Of a stretch of DNA of 64,000 nucleotides, positions 1-8,666 are shown one piece after another. The stretch's first letter is position 1, and each line of letters begins with the position of its first letter. This DNA comes from an uncultured Verrucomicrobiales bacterium. GTDB lineage: Bacteria; Verrucomicrobiota; Verrucomicrobiia; Verrucomicrobiales; Akkermansiaceae. The notes under the pieces are model-generated. The model was not told where the DNA came from, ran no database searches, and worked only from the letters and a program-made list of their open reading frames with translations. The position numbers and the translations under genes were made by a program. Location of the stretch: assembly GCA_905478925.1 (NCBI GenBank), contig CAJQKQ010000005.1, forward strand, positions 1 to 64,000. The letters run 5' to 3'.

Positions 1-936
1 ACTCCGTGCCCGGACTTCCGTAGCTTCCCGAGAGTGTGTCGATCATAATAGGTGAGATGTTTGTATCTGGTGGTCATTGTGTTTGATTGTCTTCGGTGCG
101 GTGTTGCACTTCGATTTTCAAATCACACTTCGGGGGTTGGATTGTCAGAATGGGGGCATGAAGGGGAAAAAGCGCTGGATTGCACCGTGGGCGGATTCGG
201 AGGAAAAGCCATCGATCTACCATTGTGTGTCGAGGGTTGTGGATAGGCGGTTTGTGTTTGGCGATGAGGAGCGAGAGAAGTTCCGGATGTTCATGCGGAT
301 GATGGAGAATTTCAGTGGTTGCCGGGTGCTTTCCTACTGCGTGATGTCCAACCATTTCCACATTCTCCTTGAGGTTCCGGCAATGCCTGCGGGTGGTTTG
401 AGCGATGCGGAGTTGCTGCGGAGGTTGGGGGTTTTCTATGGGGAAAACTTCGTGAAATCCGTAGGAGACGAGCTGCTTGCGGCAAGGTCGGAGGGTGGGG
501 TGAAAGGCGGAAACCCGGAACGGGTGGCGGAGATCCACGGGCGTTTTAGCAATGCGGATGCATGATCTGAGCGACTTCATGAAAACGCTGCTCCAGAGAT
601 TTACCCGCTGGTTCAACCGCACGCACGAGCGGACGGGAACTCTTTGGGAGAACCGTTTCAAGAGCGTGATCGTGGAGAGCGGGACTGCAGCGCGGATGAT
701 GGCGGCTTACATCGATCTCAATCCAGTGCGGGCGGGGATGGTGGATGATCCGGCGGAGTATCGCTGGAGCAGCTACGGGGAGGCGGTTGGTGGCGGGAAC
801 AAAGGGAACGGTAAGAAGGCGCGGGAGGGGCTGGTGCGGGCGATTTCCTCCGACACGGATACAGGGTTTGATGCGGGGAAGTGGAAGGAGGTCTCTCGGC
901 GGTACCGCAGGTTGATGGGGCTGGCGCTGGCGAGGA

Positions 937-971
937 AAAATTCAAATTCTGAATCTCAAAATTCAAGGAAG
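937..971. repeat. heptad-repeat tract inside the RAYT gene
   Basis: Five consecutive 7-mers in register: AAAATTC, AAATTCT, GAATCTC, AAAATTC, AAGGAAG. The same heptamers occur in intergenic tracts elsewhere in this window, and AAGGAAG also ends the nuoK tract. Here the tract is translated in frame as a polar linker (KNSNSESQNSRK) and lies in the opposite orientation to the tracts ahead of other genes. Confidence 0.75.
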
Positions 972-1034
972 ACGGTTGCGGCGGATGGGATGAATGAAAA
1001 GGAGGCTGTGGCTGCGATGAAGAGAGGGGAAGGA

Positions 1035-1055
1035 GCGGCGACTGAAAGTCACCGC
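1035..1055. repeat. REP-like hairpin in RAYT coding region
   Basis: GCGGCGACT, loop GAA, AGTCACCGC. Eight of nine stem positions pair. A related core, GGCGACTGAAAG, occurs at 6245-6256. RAYT enzymes act on short palindromes of this kind; that this one is a substrate is inference. Confidence 0.5.
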
Positions 1056-1334
1056 GGTCTGCCGGAGCTGGGGATGGCGAAGATGTTGCGTTGCCGAGTG
1101 AGATATTTTTCGGACGGGGCGGTGATCGGAGGGAAGGATTTTGTGAACGAGGTATTCAACGCGTCGCGGGAGAGGTTTTCTGAGAAGAGGAAGGACGGAG
1201 CGCGGCGATTGCGGGGCAATGCGAAGGCGGTGGCTGGGGTGCTATGGTGTGTGAGAGATTTACGGGTGGATGTGGGGTAGGGGTGTCCGCCTTTACTACT
1301 CCACTTTCAGTTACACCCGAATCGATTGCGTCCC

Positions 1335-2174
1335 TCACTGCTTTCTCGCTGGGATGTCGATATGGTCGATCAAGCGGACATCGCCGTAGAAAACCGCACA
1401 GGCCAGCACCGAGGGTGCGGAAAGGCGATCGACGGGGAGCAGTGTTTCCGAATCAACGAGGGAAAGGTAATCGATACGGGCGTAGGGAGATGCTTCGATG
1501 AGGTCGCCTGCCACGCGAAGAATTTTCTCCGGTGTGCCCTGCTTTGATGCTTCGAGAAGTGCTTTTTGAATTCGAGGGGCGTCATTCCGGTGCTCCGGGA
1601 TCAGCCTTTCGTTGCGGGACGACATCGCGAGGCCGTCATCTTCGCGGACGGTTGGATGGGGGATAATTTCGACGCCCAGATCGAGATCCCTGATCATGCG
1701 GCGGATGATGGCGAGTTGTTGAAAATCCTTTTCCCCGAAGACCGCGGCATCGCAGCGGCTCAGGTTGAAAAGCTTGAGGACAACCGTGCAGACGCCGTCG
1801 AAGTGGCCCGGGCGGGTGGCACCGCAGAGATAGCTGGAAAGGGATGATTCGATGACGGTGACGGATCGGTCCGGGGAATACACTTCACCGGTATCTGGGA
1901 CGAAAATCCCGTCGGCACCATGGCGTTCGCAGAGTTCGAGGTCGGTGTCCAGTGGGCGGGGGTAGCTTTCGAGGTCGCTGCCGCGGTCGAACTGGATCGG
2001 GTTTACAAAAATGGAAACGATGACCGTGCCGGTATCTCCCGCTTGCTCCTTTGCAAGGGAGATCAAGGATGCGTGACCGGGGTGCAGGGCGCCCATGGTC
2101 GGCACGAGAATGACCGGTTCCTTGCAGGTGCTGAGATGAGCCTGGAGTTCTGATTTTTTGTTGGCGATCCACAT
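1335..2174 (-). CDS. panC: Pantothenate synthetase (pantoate-beta-alanine ligase)
   Basis: Catalyses ATP-dependent joining of pantoate and beta-alanine, the last step of pantothenate (vitamin B5, CoA precursor) synthesis in the cytoplasm. The 279-residue protein has the usual family length. It shows the N-terminal nucleotide-binding motif VPTMGALHPGHASLI (about residues 24-38), the FVNPIQFD substrate loop, and FGEKDFQQLAIIRRM near residue 145, followed by the AMSSRN motif. It is the last gene of a minus-strand run, 17 bp after pgsA. No panB or panD is in the window. Confidence 0.97.
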   Translation of the reverse strand: MWIANKKSELQAHLSTCKEPVILVPTMGALHPGHASLISLAKEQAGDTGTVIVSIFVNPIQFDRGSDLESYPRPLDTDLELCERHGADGIFVPDTGEVYSPDRSVTVIESSLSSYLCGATRPGHFDGVCTVVLKLFNLSRCDAAVFGEKDFQQLAIIRRMIRDLDLGVEIIPHPTVREDDGLAMSSRNERLIPEHRNDAPRIQKALLEASKQGTPEKILRVAGDLIEASPYARIDYLSLVDSETLLPVDRLSAPSVLACAVFYGDVRLIDHIDIPARKQ

Positions 2175-2191
2175 GATGTTCCAGAGAAAAC

Positions 2192-2773
2192 CTAGCCTTG
2201 GGCTTCACTACGAAGCATGACGACGCCTTGGCGGATGTATTCTGCCATCGACAGGAGTATGAGAACCGAGGCGAAAAGGCATGGATAGGAGGGCGGGAGA
2301 TTCGTTATTCGCAGCATCACCCAACCGAGCACAACGAACAGGGCGAAGGTGCAGGCTTTTCCCGTCCAATGGGGCTGGATCGCGACTTTTTTCCCGGCGG
2401 AGTAGAGGATGCGGATACCCACTAGGATCACGCAGTCGCGGAGAATCACGATCCCGCAAAACCATATCGGGAGACCCCAGCCGTCGGGACCCCAGTTTAG
2501 AGCCGTGAGGATGATGACTGCGCTGGATACGAGCGCCTTGTCCGCGATCGGGTCGAGATAGGCTCCAAGATCCGATTTCTGGTTGAAACGGCGGGCGATC
2601 CAGCCGTCGATCCCGTCGCTGGCGGCGGCGGCGATGAACACTGCGAGTGCGGCCAAGCGGTAATTCTCCCGTGGTGTGCCGGCTTCGACACTGAGACCAT
2701 ACATGATCGCCAATACGGAAAAGACCGGCACCAGAACCATCCGTCCGACGGTGATTTTCGTGGCGAAGGTCAT
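2192..2773 (-). CDS. pgsA: CDP-alcohol phosphatidyltransferase, probable phosphatidylglycerophosphate synthase
   Basis: Integral membrane enzyme that transfers a phosphatidyl group from CDP-diacylglycerol to an alcohol, most likely glycerol-3-phosphate. The CDP-alcohol signature is complete at residues about 56-78: DG, two residues, AR, eight residues, G, three residues, D, three residues, D. The 193 residues include four to six hydrophobic segments, as expected for PgsA. The exact acceptor alcohol cannot be read from sequence; PgsA is the most likely choice by length and motif. Sits between the M15 peptidase gene and panC, probably co-transcribed. Confidence 0.9.
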   Translation of the reverse strand: MTFATKITVGRMVLVPVFSVLAIMYGLSVEAGTPRENYRLAALAVFIAAAASDGIDGWIARRFNQKSDLGAYLDPIADKALVSSAVIILTALNWGPDGWGLPIWFCGIVILRDCVILVGIRILYSAGKKVAIQPHWTGKACTFALFVVLGWVMLRITNLPPSYPCLFASVLILLSMAEYIRQGVVMLRSEAQG

Positions 2774-2829
2774 GCCACGAAGCTAACAGGCACTAGCGGA
2801 AAAGGAAACGCGGAAACGCCGTGTTCGGC

Positions 2830-3555
2830 TCACCAGTTGACGTTCTGGCCGCGGGTGTCGATGTGTGTGAAGCTGGAGTAGCTGCCGACACCACCCTTGA
2901 AGAGCCCGCGGTCGCGCAGGCTGCGGGTCGCTCTGGTGACGTTGTGTGCTGAAGTGTCAAATTTCACGTCAACTGCCACGTTCGCCTGGTGCCATGAATG
3001 CGTTTTCGCGCCTTTGCAGCGTGCGTTGTATTGCGGGCAGCGGTATGCGGAAAGGATCTCTTTTACGGGCACTTTCATGTCCGAGGAGATGCGGTCGATT
3101 ACCTGGAGAGTGTAGCCCATGCGCTTCCACCATTGGCGCGGCGGGAGGGTGTTCCAGACGGAGCCACGCTGTTTCGCATGGGCGGAAATTACGTCCTGAG
3201 CGCTGATGTTGCGCATCTTTAGAGAGTTGAGGTAAGAGGCGTAGGCCTTGAGGTTGCGGCCTTGCATGCGCGTCCACTGATCCGGAAAGCCGCCAATTTT
3301 TTTGCTGGGTGAGCTGGTGCGACCGGTGCGACCGGCGCGTGAATCGCTTGGGATGGTCTTGACCTTCACGATGGGAAGATCGTCCTTCTTTTTCCAGAGC
3401 CAACCTGCGCTGGCCTGTATCGATGAGGCGCAGAGCGCGGTGCCTGCGAGTCCCAGCGTCCCTACGACCTTGCGGCGGCTGGTGAAAGAATCCGAGATAT
3501 CTTCAGGTATTGTTGACGCGGAGGAAGAGGATATCGGGTCTTTCGTATCGGACAT
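2830..3555 (-). CDS. Secreted M15-family peptidase (DUF882/YcbK-like), Tat-type signal
   Basis: Probable periplasmic zinc peptidase acting on peptidoglycan stem peptides. The C-terminal half contains SAYRCPQYNARC, then the M15 zinc signature H-x6-D in WHQANVAVD, and a final metal-ligand histidine in THIDTRG. The N-terminus carries SRRKVVGTLGLAGTALCASS, a twin-arginine-like signal followed by a hydrophobic stretch. I chose the ATG at 3555 (MSDTKDP); a GTG at 3600 would add 15 residues. Alternative reading: a non-proteolytic D,D-peptidase-like domain. It lies 168 bp downstream of lnt, and pgsA follows 56 bp later. Confidence 0.8.
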   Translation of the reverse strand: MSDTKDPISSSSASTIPEDISDSFTSRRKVVGTLGLAGTALCASSIQASAGWLWKKKDDLPIVKVKTIPSDSRAGRTGRTSSPSKKIGGFPDQWTRMQGRNLKAYASYLNSLKMRNISAQDVISAHAKQRGSVWNTLPPRQWWKRMGYTLQVIDRISSDMKVPVKEILSAYRCPQYNARCKGAKTHSWHQANVAVDVKFDTSAHNVTRATRSLRDRGLFKGGVGSYSSFTHIDTRGQNVNW

Positions 3556-3723
3556 TGCGGAAGTGTTGATGGAATTGTCAGCTAAAAGCATGCCAAACAC
3601 ACCGTCTGGCGATGTGCAAGCACCTGAAAAATCAGGGCAAGCAAACCATTATCTGGAATTGTCACAAGCAAAAAAGGCGAATATCGGCCTAACAGTGACC
3701 GTAGGACGGGAGGAATTCGTCAA

Positions 3724-5478
3724 TTAGGTGGCAATCGCGTTGTGTTTCCTGCATGCGAACGCCAGCACGATGCCGATGACCGATAGTCCGATGATCCCCC
3801 AGTCGCCGATCACGGCGTAGAGGGAGGTGGAGGGTTTGAGCGGTATTTTCAGTTCCGTGAGGAGGCTGCCGCGGACGAAGGTGCTTCCGTCCGCATCCGT
3901 GATGATCTGGGGTTTTCCGGTTTTGGGGTGGGCGGTGGAGCCGATGGTGTCGATCGCGGCACTGACTCCGGAGTTCGCGCAGCGCAGCATGGGGCGGCGC
4001 AGCTCGATGGCGCGGAAGCGGGCGTTGGCAAAGTGCTGGGCGGCGGCGGGGGATTCCTTGAACCAACCGTCGTTGGTGAGATTGACGATGATCTGGGGAG
4101 CGTCCCGGACGAATTTTCGGGTGAGACTGGGAACGGTATCTTCAAAGCAGACGGAGGGGATGATCTGCACTTTCTTTCCATCCAGCATCACTACCAGCGG
4201 ATCGAGCGATGTCCCTGAAGTGAATGACCCGTTGTATTGGGCACCTGATTGTTGCTCGTAGATTTTTTTCAGGAGCGGGATGGAGTCCACAAAGGGGATG
4301 GTCTCACCGAAGGTGACAAGGTGATGTTTCCGGAACGTCTGGAGATCGTCATCCGCGCTCTGGATGGCGATGGAATTGTAAATGCGCGGGTTCTCCTTTT
4401 GGTAAAGGCCGTCATCGCGGGCTTCACCCTCGATCTCGACAGCTCCGTAGATGAGATCGAATTTGCCGGCCTCACGGACTCGTCCTATGGTATCCATGTT
4501 TTCCCGCCATGTGCCCCACTCGCCGTCATCGCTGCGTATGATACGGCCGGTCAGCGCGGTTTCCGGCCAGAGAACCCAATCGGGGCTGCCGAGCTGGATG
4601 CCGCCTTCCTTTCCCTTGGTAATCGCTGCCTGCAACTTTTCTTCGTCTTCCGCTTGGATTTTCCTCAGTCTCTCGATGGTCTCATCCTCGTAGGCCATGT
4701 GGACTTTTTCCGCAGCCCAGAGAACCTGGCTCGCATCCTGTGGAATGTTAATCTGGACGAGAAGAGCTTTCAGGGGGATGGATTCCTTGGCTCCTTCCGT
4801 GGCGATGCGAACAATACCGTAGGCGAGGAGCAAACCCACGGCCAGGGCTGCAATAGTGAAGTCCCAGCGCGGGCGCCGAATGCCATCGCTGGCCGTTCTT
4901 TTTAAGCGATGGCCGACCTGGACTAGCACCGACTGGAAAAACACGAGCATGAGCGAGAGCCCCGTCACGCCAAGAAGGTCAGCGGCCTGTGAGATGGCGA
5001 GGGTGTCATGGAAGGCGATCCCAAGGCCGTTCCATCCGAAGCCGACGTAGACCATTGCGCCGCGAAGCCATTCGAGCCCTGCCCATATTGAAGCGTGGGT
5101 GAACGCGGTGAAAAGGCATCGCAGCGGGTTTTCGGAAACCACTCCCCGCTGGTGCCATGGATTTCCGATGGTTGCGGCAAATGCCCCGAAAGCCCCCCAG
5201 TATAGTGCTAGGTAGAGGGGCAGCGCGATGGCTCCGCCGAGGGTCACCTCTGACAGCCATGAAAGCTGGATTCCGAAGCTGAGGGCACCGGCGAGATAGC
5301 CGATGAGGAAGCCTTTCTTCGCACGGTGTTTTCCATCCAGCGACCACAGTGCGATGAGCAGGGGGATGAGGCATAGCCATGCGAGACCCGCGAAGGAATA
5401 GGGAGGGAAAAGCGAAACCACCATCAGACTGGTGGCTGCGATGGCAAGAAACCTGAGGATGAAGGCGCGGTCGGGCAT
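3724..5478 (-). CDS. lnt: Apolipoprotein N-acyltransferase
   Basis: Inner-membrane enzyme that adds the third acyl chain to the N-terminal cysteine of lipoproteins. The first roughly 225 residues contain several membrane segments (MVVSLFPPYSFAGLAWLCLI at the start), and the rest is the periplasmic nitrilase-like domain. Visible catalytic-region motifs are WPETALTGR, LVTFGETIPF, the nucleophile cysteine in SVCFEDTVPS, and NLTNDGWFK. At 584 residues it is somewhat longer than the E. coli enzyme. It starts 3 bp after the end of the HAD phosphatase gene, so the two are probably translationally coupled. Confidence 0.95.
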   Translation of the reverse strand: MPDRAFILRFLAIAATSLMVVSLFPPYSFAGLAWLCLIPLLIALWSLDGKHRAKKGFLIGYLAGALSFGIQLSWLSEVTLGGAIALPLYLALYWGAFGAFAATIGNPWHQRGVVSENPLRCLFTAFTHASIWAGLEWLRGAMVYVGFGWNGLGIAFHDTLAISQAADLLGVTGLSLMLVFFQSVLVQVGHRLKRTASDGIRRPRWDFTIAALAVGLLLAYGIVRIATEGAKESIPLKALLVQINIPQDASQVLWAAEKVHMAYEDETIERLRKIQAEDEEKLQAAITKGKEGGIQLGSPDWVLWPETALTGRIIRSDDGEWGTWRENMDTIGRVREAGKFDLIYGAVEIEGEARDDGLYQKENPRIYNSIAIQSADDDLQTFRKHHLVTFGETIPFVDSIPLLKKIYEQQSGAQYNGSFTSGTSLDPLVVMLDGKKVQIIPSVCFEDTVPSLTRKFVRDAPQIIVNLTNDGWFKESPAAAQHFANARFRAIELRRPMLRCANSGVSAAIDTIGSTAHPKTGKPQIITDADGSTFVRGSLLTELKIPLKPSTSLYAVIGDWGIIGLSVIGIVLAFACRKHNAIAT

Positions 5479-5481
5479 GGT

Positions 5482-6225
5482 TCAGAGTTTGGCGGGATTA
5501 CCGCCGAGTGCGAGCAGAAGCGCAAGGATGCGCCAGCCCTTTTCGAAAGTGGATTTCCACGGGCGAACGGGGCGGAGGATAGGCCATCCGTTTTGGCCGG
5601 CGAGTTCTACGAGAGCAGGCTTGGGGTTCACCACGGTGGCTGAGTCGCAGATCGCAAGCATTGGCAAATCAGCGGTGCTGTCGGTGTAGCCGTGGGAGTT
5701 CACGAGTTTCCCACCGATGAAATGCGAAGGCGGTAGTAGTTTCCGCAGGCGGGTGACCTTGTTTTCCCCCTTGTGGTTCACTAGGTCGGGGAAAAGGCGG
5801 TTATCCTCCAGGACGGTTCCCAGCGAGATGTCGAAGTCCAGCAGTCTGCCGACTTCCGCCGCGTAGCATTCCGGGCTGGCGGAGCTGAGGATGGTGAGGT
5901 GGCCTGCTTCCTTGTGGCTGACGAGCTTTTCTTTGAGCTCGGCATAGATGCTAGGTTGGAGTTTTTTGGCAAAGCTGCGAGACAGCTCTGCGAGCCGGTC
6001 GGGAGGCATTTTCCAGAGGAAGCAGTGGAAGATTCGCTTCATGTTTTCCGTGCCCAGCAGCTTTGCGAAAGGCAGGAAGGCGAGGAACAGCGGAACCGAG
6101 AAATACCGGGCGGGTTCCTCGCGCAGGACGTGGTGGCGGAAAAGGAGCTGGCAGTCCCAGGCCAGCAGAGTGCCGTCCATGTCGAACAGGGCGATGCCGG
6201 GAGGTGGTGCGTCCGGCAGTGGCAT
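5482..6225 (-). CDS. HAD-IB family phosphatase (SerB/PgpC-like)
   Basis: Haloacid dehalogenase phosphatase of subfamily IB. Motif I is IALFDMDGTLLAWD (residues about 11-24), motif II is LSSASPE near residue 116, and motif III is GYTDSTADLPML near residue 180. A long cap insertion lies between motifs I and II. The family covers phosphoserine phosphatase and phosphatidylglycerophosphatase C. Proximity to lnt and pgsA makes a lipid phosphatase attractive, but this is only context. The gene is 42 bp downstream of leuD and almost abuts lnt. Confidence 0.85.
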   Translation of the reverse strand: MPLPDAPPPGIALFDMDGTLLAWDCQLLFRHHVLREEPARYFSVPLFLAFLPFAKLLGTENMKRIFHCFLWKMPPDRLAELSRSFAKKLQPSIYAELKEKLVSHKEAGHLTILSSASPECYAAEVGRLLDFDISLGTVLEDNRLFPDLVNHKGENKVTRLRKLLPPSHFIGGKLVNSHGYTDSTADLPMLAICDSATVVNPKPALVELAGQNGWPILRPVRPWKSTFEKGWRILALLLALGGNPAKL

Positions 6226-6262
6226 GATATTTGATGGATGTATTGGCGACTGAAAGCCGCTA

Positions 6263-6282
6263 CTCCACTACACGTAGTGGAG
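6263..6282. repeat. Palindrome at the leuD stop codon
   Basis: CTCCACTAC, two bases, GTAGTGGAG: a perfect 9-bp stem spanning the last codons and stop of leuD. There is no T-run, so a simple intrinsic terminator is unlikely. The adjacent GGCGACTGAAAG resembles the REP-like core seen in the RAYT gene. Confidence 0.6.
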
Positions 6283-6870
6283 TGCTTTGGCGCGCTCGTT
6301 GATCGCAGCGTCGTTGTCGATGAGTTCCTGGATGGGATCCCAGCGGCCGGAAATCAGTGCATCGCGGGCGGACTCGGGCATTTTCACGGAGAACTCCAGG
6401 TCGCAGCAGGTGCTGACCTTGAGGTTCTCCACGTCGATGGTGATTTTCGTGTCGGGCTTGGCTTCGATGGCGGCGCGGAGTTTCGTGATATTCTCGGCGG
6501 ATGCCATCACGCAAGGCATGGCGAGCGTGGTGGAGTTTCCGTAGAAAATTTCCGCGAAGGACTCGGCGATCACAGCCGTGAAGCCGTATTTTGCAAGCGA
6601 CTGCGGGGCGTGTTCACGGGAGGAGCCGCAACCGAAGTTGACCCCGGCGATGAGGATGGAGGCATCCTTGAAGCGCTCGTCGTTGAGCGGATGATTGGTT
6701 TTCTCTCCGGTTTCGGAGTCGAAGCGGACGTCGTAGAAGGCGAATTCGCCGAGTCCATCGAAGGTGACGCATTTCATGAAACGCGCCGGGATGATGCGGT
6801 CGGTATCGATGTCAGCGCCGGGGATGAATACTCCGGTGCCGGAGGCTTGTGTTACTGGGTCGAGTGCCAT
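6268..6870 (-). CDS. leuD: 3-isopropylmalate dehydratase, small subunit
   Basis: Small swivel subunit of the isopropylmalate isomerase that converts 2- to 3-isopropylmalate in leucine synthesis, working with the LeuC subunit encoded just upstream. Motifs include IPGADIDTDRIIPARFMK near residue 17 and the loop GCGSSREHAPQSL near residue 80. The length (200 residues) is normal. The start codon is preceded by a heptad tract that fills the whole 39-bp gap after leuC, with no recognisable Shine-Dalgarno sequence. Confidence 0.97.
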   Translation of the reverse strand: MALDPVTQASGTGVFIPGADIDTDRIIPARFMKCVTFDGLGEFAFYDVRFDSETGEKTNHPLNDERFKDASILIAGVNFGCGSSREHAPQSLAKYGFTAVIAESFAEIFYGNSTTLAMPCVMASAENITKLRAAIEAKPDTKITIDVENLKVSTCCDLEFSVKMPESARDALISGRWDPIQELIDNDAAINERAKALHYV

Positions 6871-6876
6871 GCTTTT

Positions 6877-6911
6877 AAATTCTAAATTTTAAGTTATAAA
6901 TCCGAAACCTT
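6877..6911. repeat. Heptad-repeat tract, leuC-leuD spacer
   Basis: Plus-strand heptamers AAATTCT, AAATTTT, AAGTTAT, AAATCCG, AAACCTT in exact 7-nt register. The tract covers the spacer between leuC and leuD and ends 6 bp from the leuD ATG. It overlaps the leuC stop codon. In the mRNA it reads as T-rich NNNNTTT units. Confidence 0.85.
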
Positions 6912-8334
6912 AGGCGACGGCGGAGGTTTCCGAGAGGTCGAACAGGTTGCGGGCGTCGGTGACGTGTCCCTTGATGGCTGCTGCGGCGACCATGACGGGT
7001 GACATGAGAACGGTGCGGCCGGTCGGGGAGCCCTGGCGGCCTTTGAAATTTCGGTTTGAGGAGGAGGCGCAGAGCTGATCGCCGATGAGTTTGTCCGGGT
7101 TCATGGCGAGGCACATGGAGCAACCGGCGGCGCGCCATTCGAAGCCTGCTTCGCGGAAAATCTCCGGGAGGCCTTCCTGTTCGCACTGGATCGCGACGAT
7201 CTGTGAGCCGGGGACGGCGATGGCTTTGACGTTTGCCGCGACCTTGTGACCCTTGATGTATTTTGCGACTTCGCGGAAGTCCGAGAGACGGCCGTTGGTG
7301 CAGGAGCCGAGGAATGCGACATCGATCTTGACTCCTTCGATCGGGGTGCCGCCGGGCAGCTTCATGTAGGCGAGGGCTTCCTCAATGCTTGCCTTTTCCT
7401 CGGGGGTGGAGGCGTTGAGAGGGTCGGGGATGTTTTCCGTGATGGAGATGCCGGCGTCCGGGGAGATGCCCCAGGTGACGGTTGGCTCGATGTCGGCGGC
7501 GTCGATTTTCACGATGTCGTCGAAGTGTGCGTCGGCATCGGATGCGAAGGACAGCCAGCGGGCGGCGGTTTCTTCGAAATTGTCGTTGTCGACGTAGGGG
7601 CGACCTTGGAGGTAGGCGACGGTCTTCGCGTCTGGGTTGACGTATCCGCAGCGGGCACCGCCCTCGATGGACATGTTGCAGACAGTCATGCGCTCTTCCA
7701 TGGACATGCGTTCGAAGAGATCGCCCGCGTATTCGTAGGCGTAGCCGATGCCGCCGTTGGCGCCGAGCTGGCGGATGATGTGGAGGATCACGTCCTTGGC
7801 GTAAACGCCGGGGCGGAGGTCGCCGTTGACCTCGATGCGGCGGACTTTCATTTCCTGAAGCGCGATGGTCTGGGTGGCGAGGACGTCACGAACCTGGCTG
7901 GTGCCGATGCCGAAAGCGATGGCTCCGAATGCGCCGTGGGTGGCGGTGTGGGAGTCGCCACAGGCGATGGTCGTGCCGGGTTGAGTGATGCCCTGCTCGG
8001 GGCCGACGACGTGGAGGATGCCCTGTTTTCCGGATTTGAGGTCGAAATAGGTGACGCCGAAGTCATCGCAGTTCTTGCGGATGGCTTCGATCATTTCCGC
8101 GGCCATAGGATCGGCAGGCTGGTCCTGGTTTTCCGTAGGGACGATGTGATCGATGGTGGCGAAGGTGCGCTGTGGGAATTTTACTTTCAAGCCGAGATCG
8201 CGGAGCATCCCGAAAGCCTGCGGCGAGGTGACCTCGTGGATGAGGTGCGTGCCGATGAAGAGTTGTGTGCGTCCGTCGCCGAGAGTGCCGACGCGGTGTG
8301 AATCCCAGACTTTTTGAAACAGACTTTTTCCCAT
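6910..8334 (-). CDS. leuC: 3-isopropylmalate dehydratase, large subunit
   Basis: Aconitase-family subunit that holds the [4Fe-4S] cluster of isopropylmalate isomerase (leucine pathway). The three cluster cysteines are visible: one in [11 protein letters not shown] and two in [14 protein letters not shown]. Other landmarks are [20 protein letters not shown] and [13 protein letters not shown] placed the start at the ATG at 8334 ([13 protein letters not shown]), giving 474 residues as is usual; upstream in-frame codons to 8403 are not homologous to the family. leuD follows 39 bp later. Divergent from holA across a 332-bp region rich in repeats. Confidence 0.97.
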   Translation of the reverse strand: MGKSLFQKVWDSHRVGTLGDGRTQLFIGTHLIHEVTSPQAFGMLRDLGLKVKFPQRTFATIDHIVPTENQDQPADPMAAEMIEAIRKNCDDFGVTYFDLKSGKQGILHVVGPEQGITQPGTTIACGDSHTATHGAFGAIAFGIGTSQVRDVLATQTIALQEMKVRRIEVNGDLRPGVYAKDVILHIIRQLGANGGIGYAYEYAGDLFERMSMEERMTVCNMSIEGGARCGYVNPDAKTVAYLQGRPYVDNDNFEETAARWLSFASDADAHFDDIVKIDAADIEPTVTWGISPDAGISITENIPDPLNASTPEEKASIEEALAYMKLPGGTPIEGVKIDVAFLGSCTNGRLSDFREVAKYIKGHKVAANVKAIAVPGSQIVAIQCEQEGLPEIFREAGFEWRAAGCSMCLAMNPDKLIGDQLCASSSNRNFKGRQGSPTGRTVLMSPVMVAAAAIKGHVTDARNLFDLSETSAVA

Positions 8335-8387
8335 GATACTTGCCGCCGTGGTTCGCGGCGGGGCGGGAAGATGGATAGGGGACGGGG

Positions 8388-8415
8388 AAACTTCAACTCT
8401 CAAAACTCAAATTCC
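8388..8415. repeat. Heptad-repeat tract upstream of leuC
   Basis: AAACTTC, AACTCTC, AAAACTC, AAATTCC in register, about 55 bp upstream of the leuC ATG (minus strand). Confidence 0.75.
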
Positions 8416-8459
8416 ATGGCGGGTGGGATGGGGCGTTATTGGGGGGCGGCTTTGATTTT

Positions 8460-8563
8460 TATCGGAGGAGACGGAGGGAAGAGGGAGGTGACGGAGAAGG
8501 TTTTGGAATCCAAACCGAGAATTACTCCGTTACCTCTGTCATCTCCGCTTCCTCCGTTTAGGG
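8460..8563. repeat. Long imperfect inverted repeat, purine-rich arm
   Basis: A purine-rich arm of about 38 nt beginning ATCGGAGGAGACGGAGGG (from 8461) is followed after about 20 nt by a pyrimidine-rich arm ACTCCGTTACCTCTG to CTTCCTCCGTTT (8523-8560). The reverse complement of the second arm tracks the first with scattered mismatches, so a long RNA stem can form in either transcript. Confidence 0.65.
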
Positions 8564-8614
8564 GAAATACCGGATTTTGTGTCCGGATTGTGCAAATCGG
8601 CAGCTTGATGATGG

Positions 8615-8649
8615 GATTTTTGAGATTTGAATTTTGCAGTTTGGATTTT
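8615..8649. repeat. Heptad-repeat tract upstream of holA
   Basis: Five plus-strand heptamers GATTTTT, GAGATTT, GAATTTT, GCAGTTT, GGATTTT. G and TTT recur exactly every seven bases. Ends 17 bp before the holA GTG. This is the reverse-complement version of the AAANNNN tracts, so it has the same sense orientation relative to its gene. Confidence 0.85.
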
Positions 8650-8666
8650 CTCGCTAGACCTCTCCT

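Larger units (their letters stand above)
158..1280 (+). pseudogene. REP-associated tyrosine transposase (RAYT, Y1_Tnp family), frameshifted
   Basis: Single-strand HUH-type transposase related to IS200/IS605 TnpA, of the class that mobilises REP palindromes. The first reading frame (158-565) holds the family start KPSIYHCVSRVVDRRFVFG and the HUH motif in VMSNHFHILLEVP. It ends at a TGA at 563. The rest (LSDFMKTLLQRFTRWFNRTH, YIDLNPVRAGM, and a C-terminal RVRYFSDGAVIGG block) continues in another frame to 1280. Removing one T from the TTTT run at 544-547 would join the frames as GRLAMRMHDLSDF. The gene is otherwise full length, so this is a recent single-base lesion or a sequencing error. An ATG at 158 fits the family start; a longer in-frame extension reaches 77. 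A REP-like hairpin and a heptad tract lie inside the 3' part. Confidence 0.85.
8335..8666. other. Divergent leuC-holA intergenic region
   Basis: 332 bp with no coding sequence. It contains two heptad tracts (8388-8415 toward leuC, 8615-8649 toward holA) and between them a long purine-rich inverted repeat (8460-8563). I see no riboswitch or T-box I could name, and no leader peptide with a leucine run. Confidence 0.6.

Noticed and set aside
8453-8470. TGATTTTTATCGG as a fourth MITE end
   Set aside because: Only 13 bases match, there is no opposite end and no 9-bp direct repeat, so I do not call an element.
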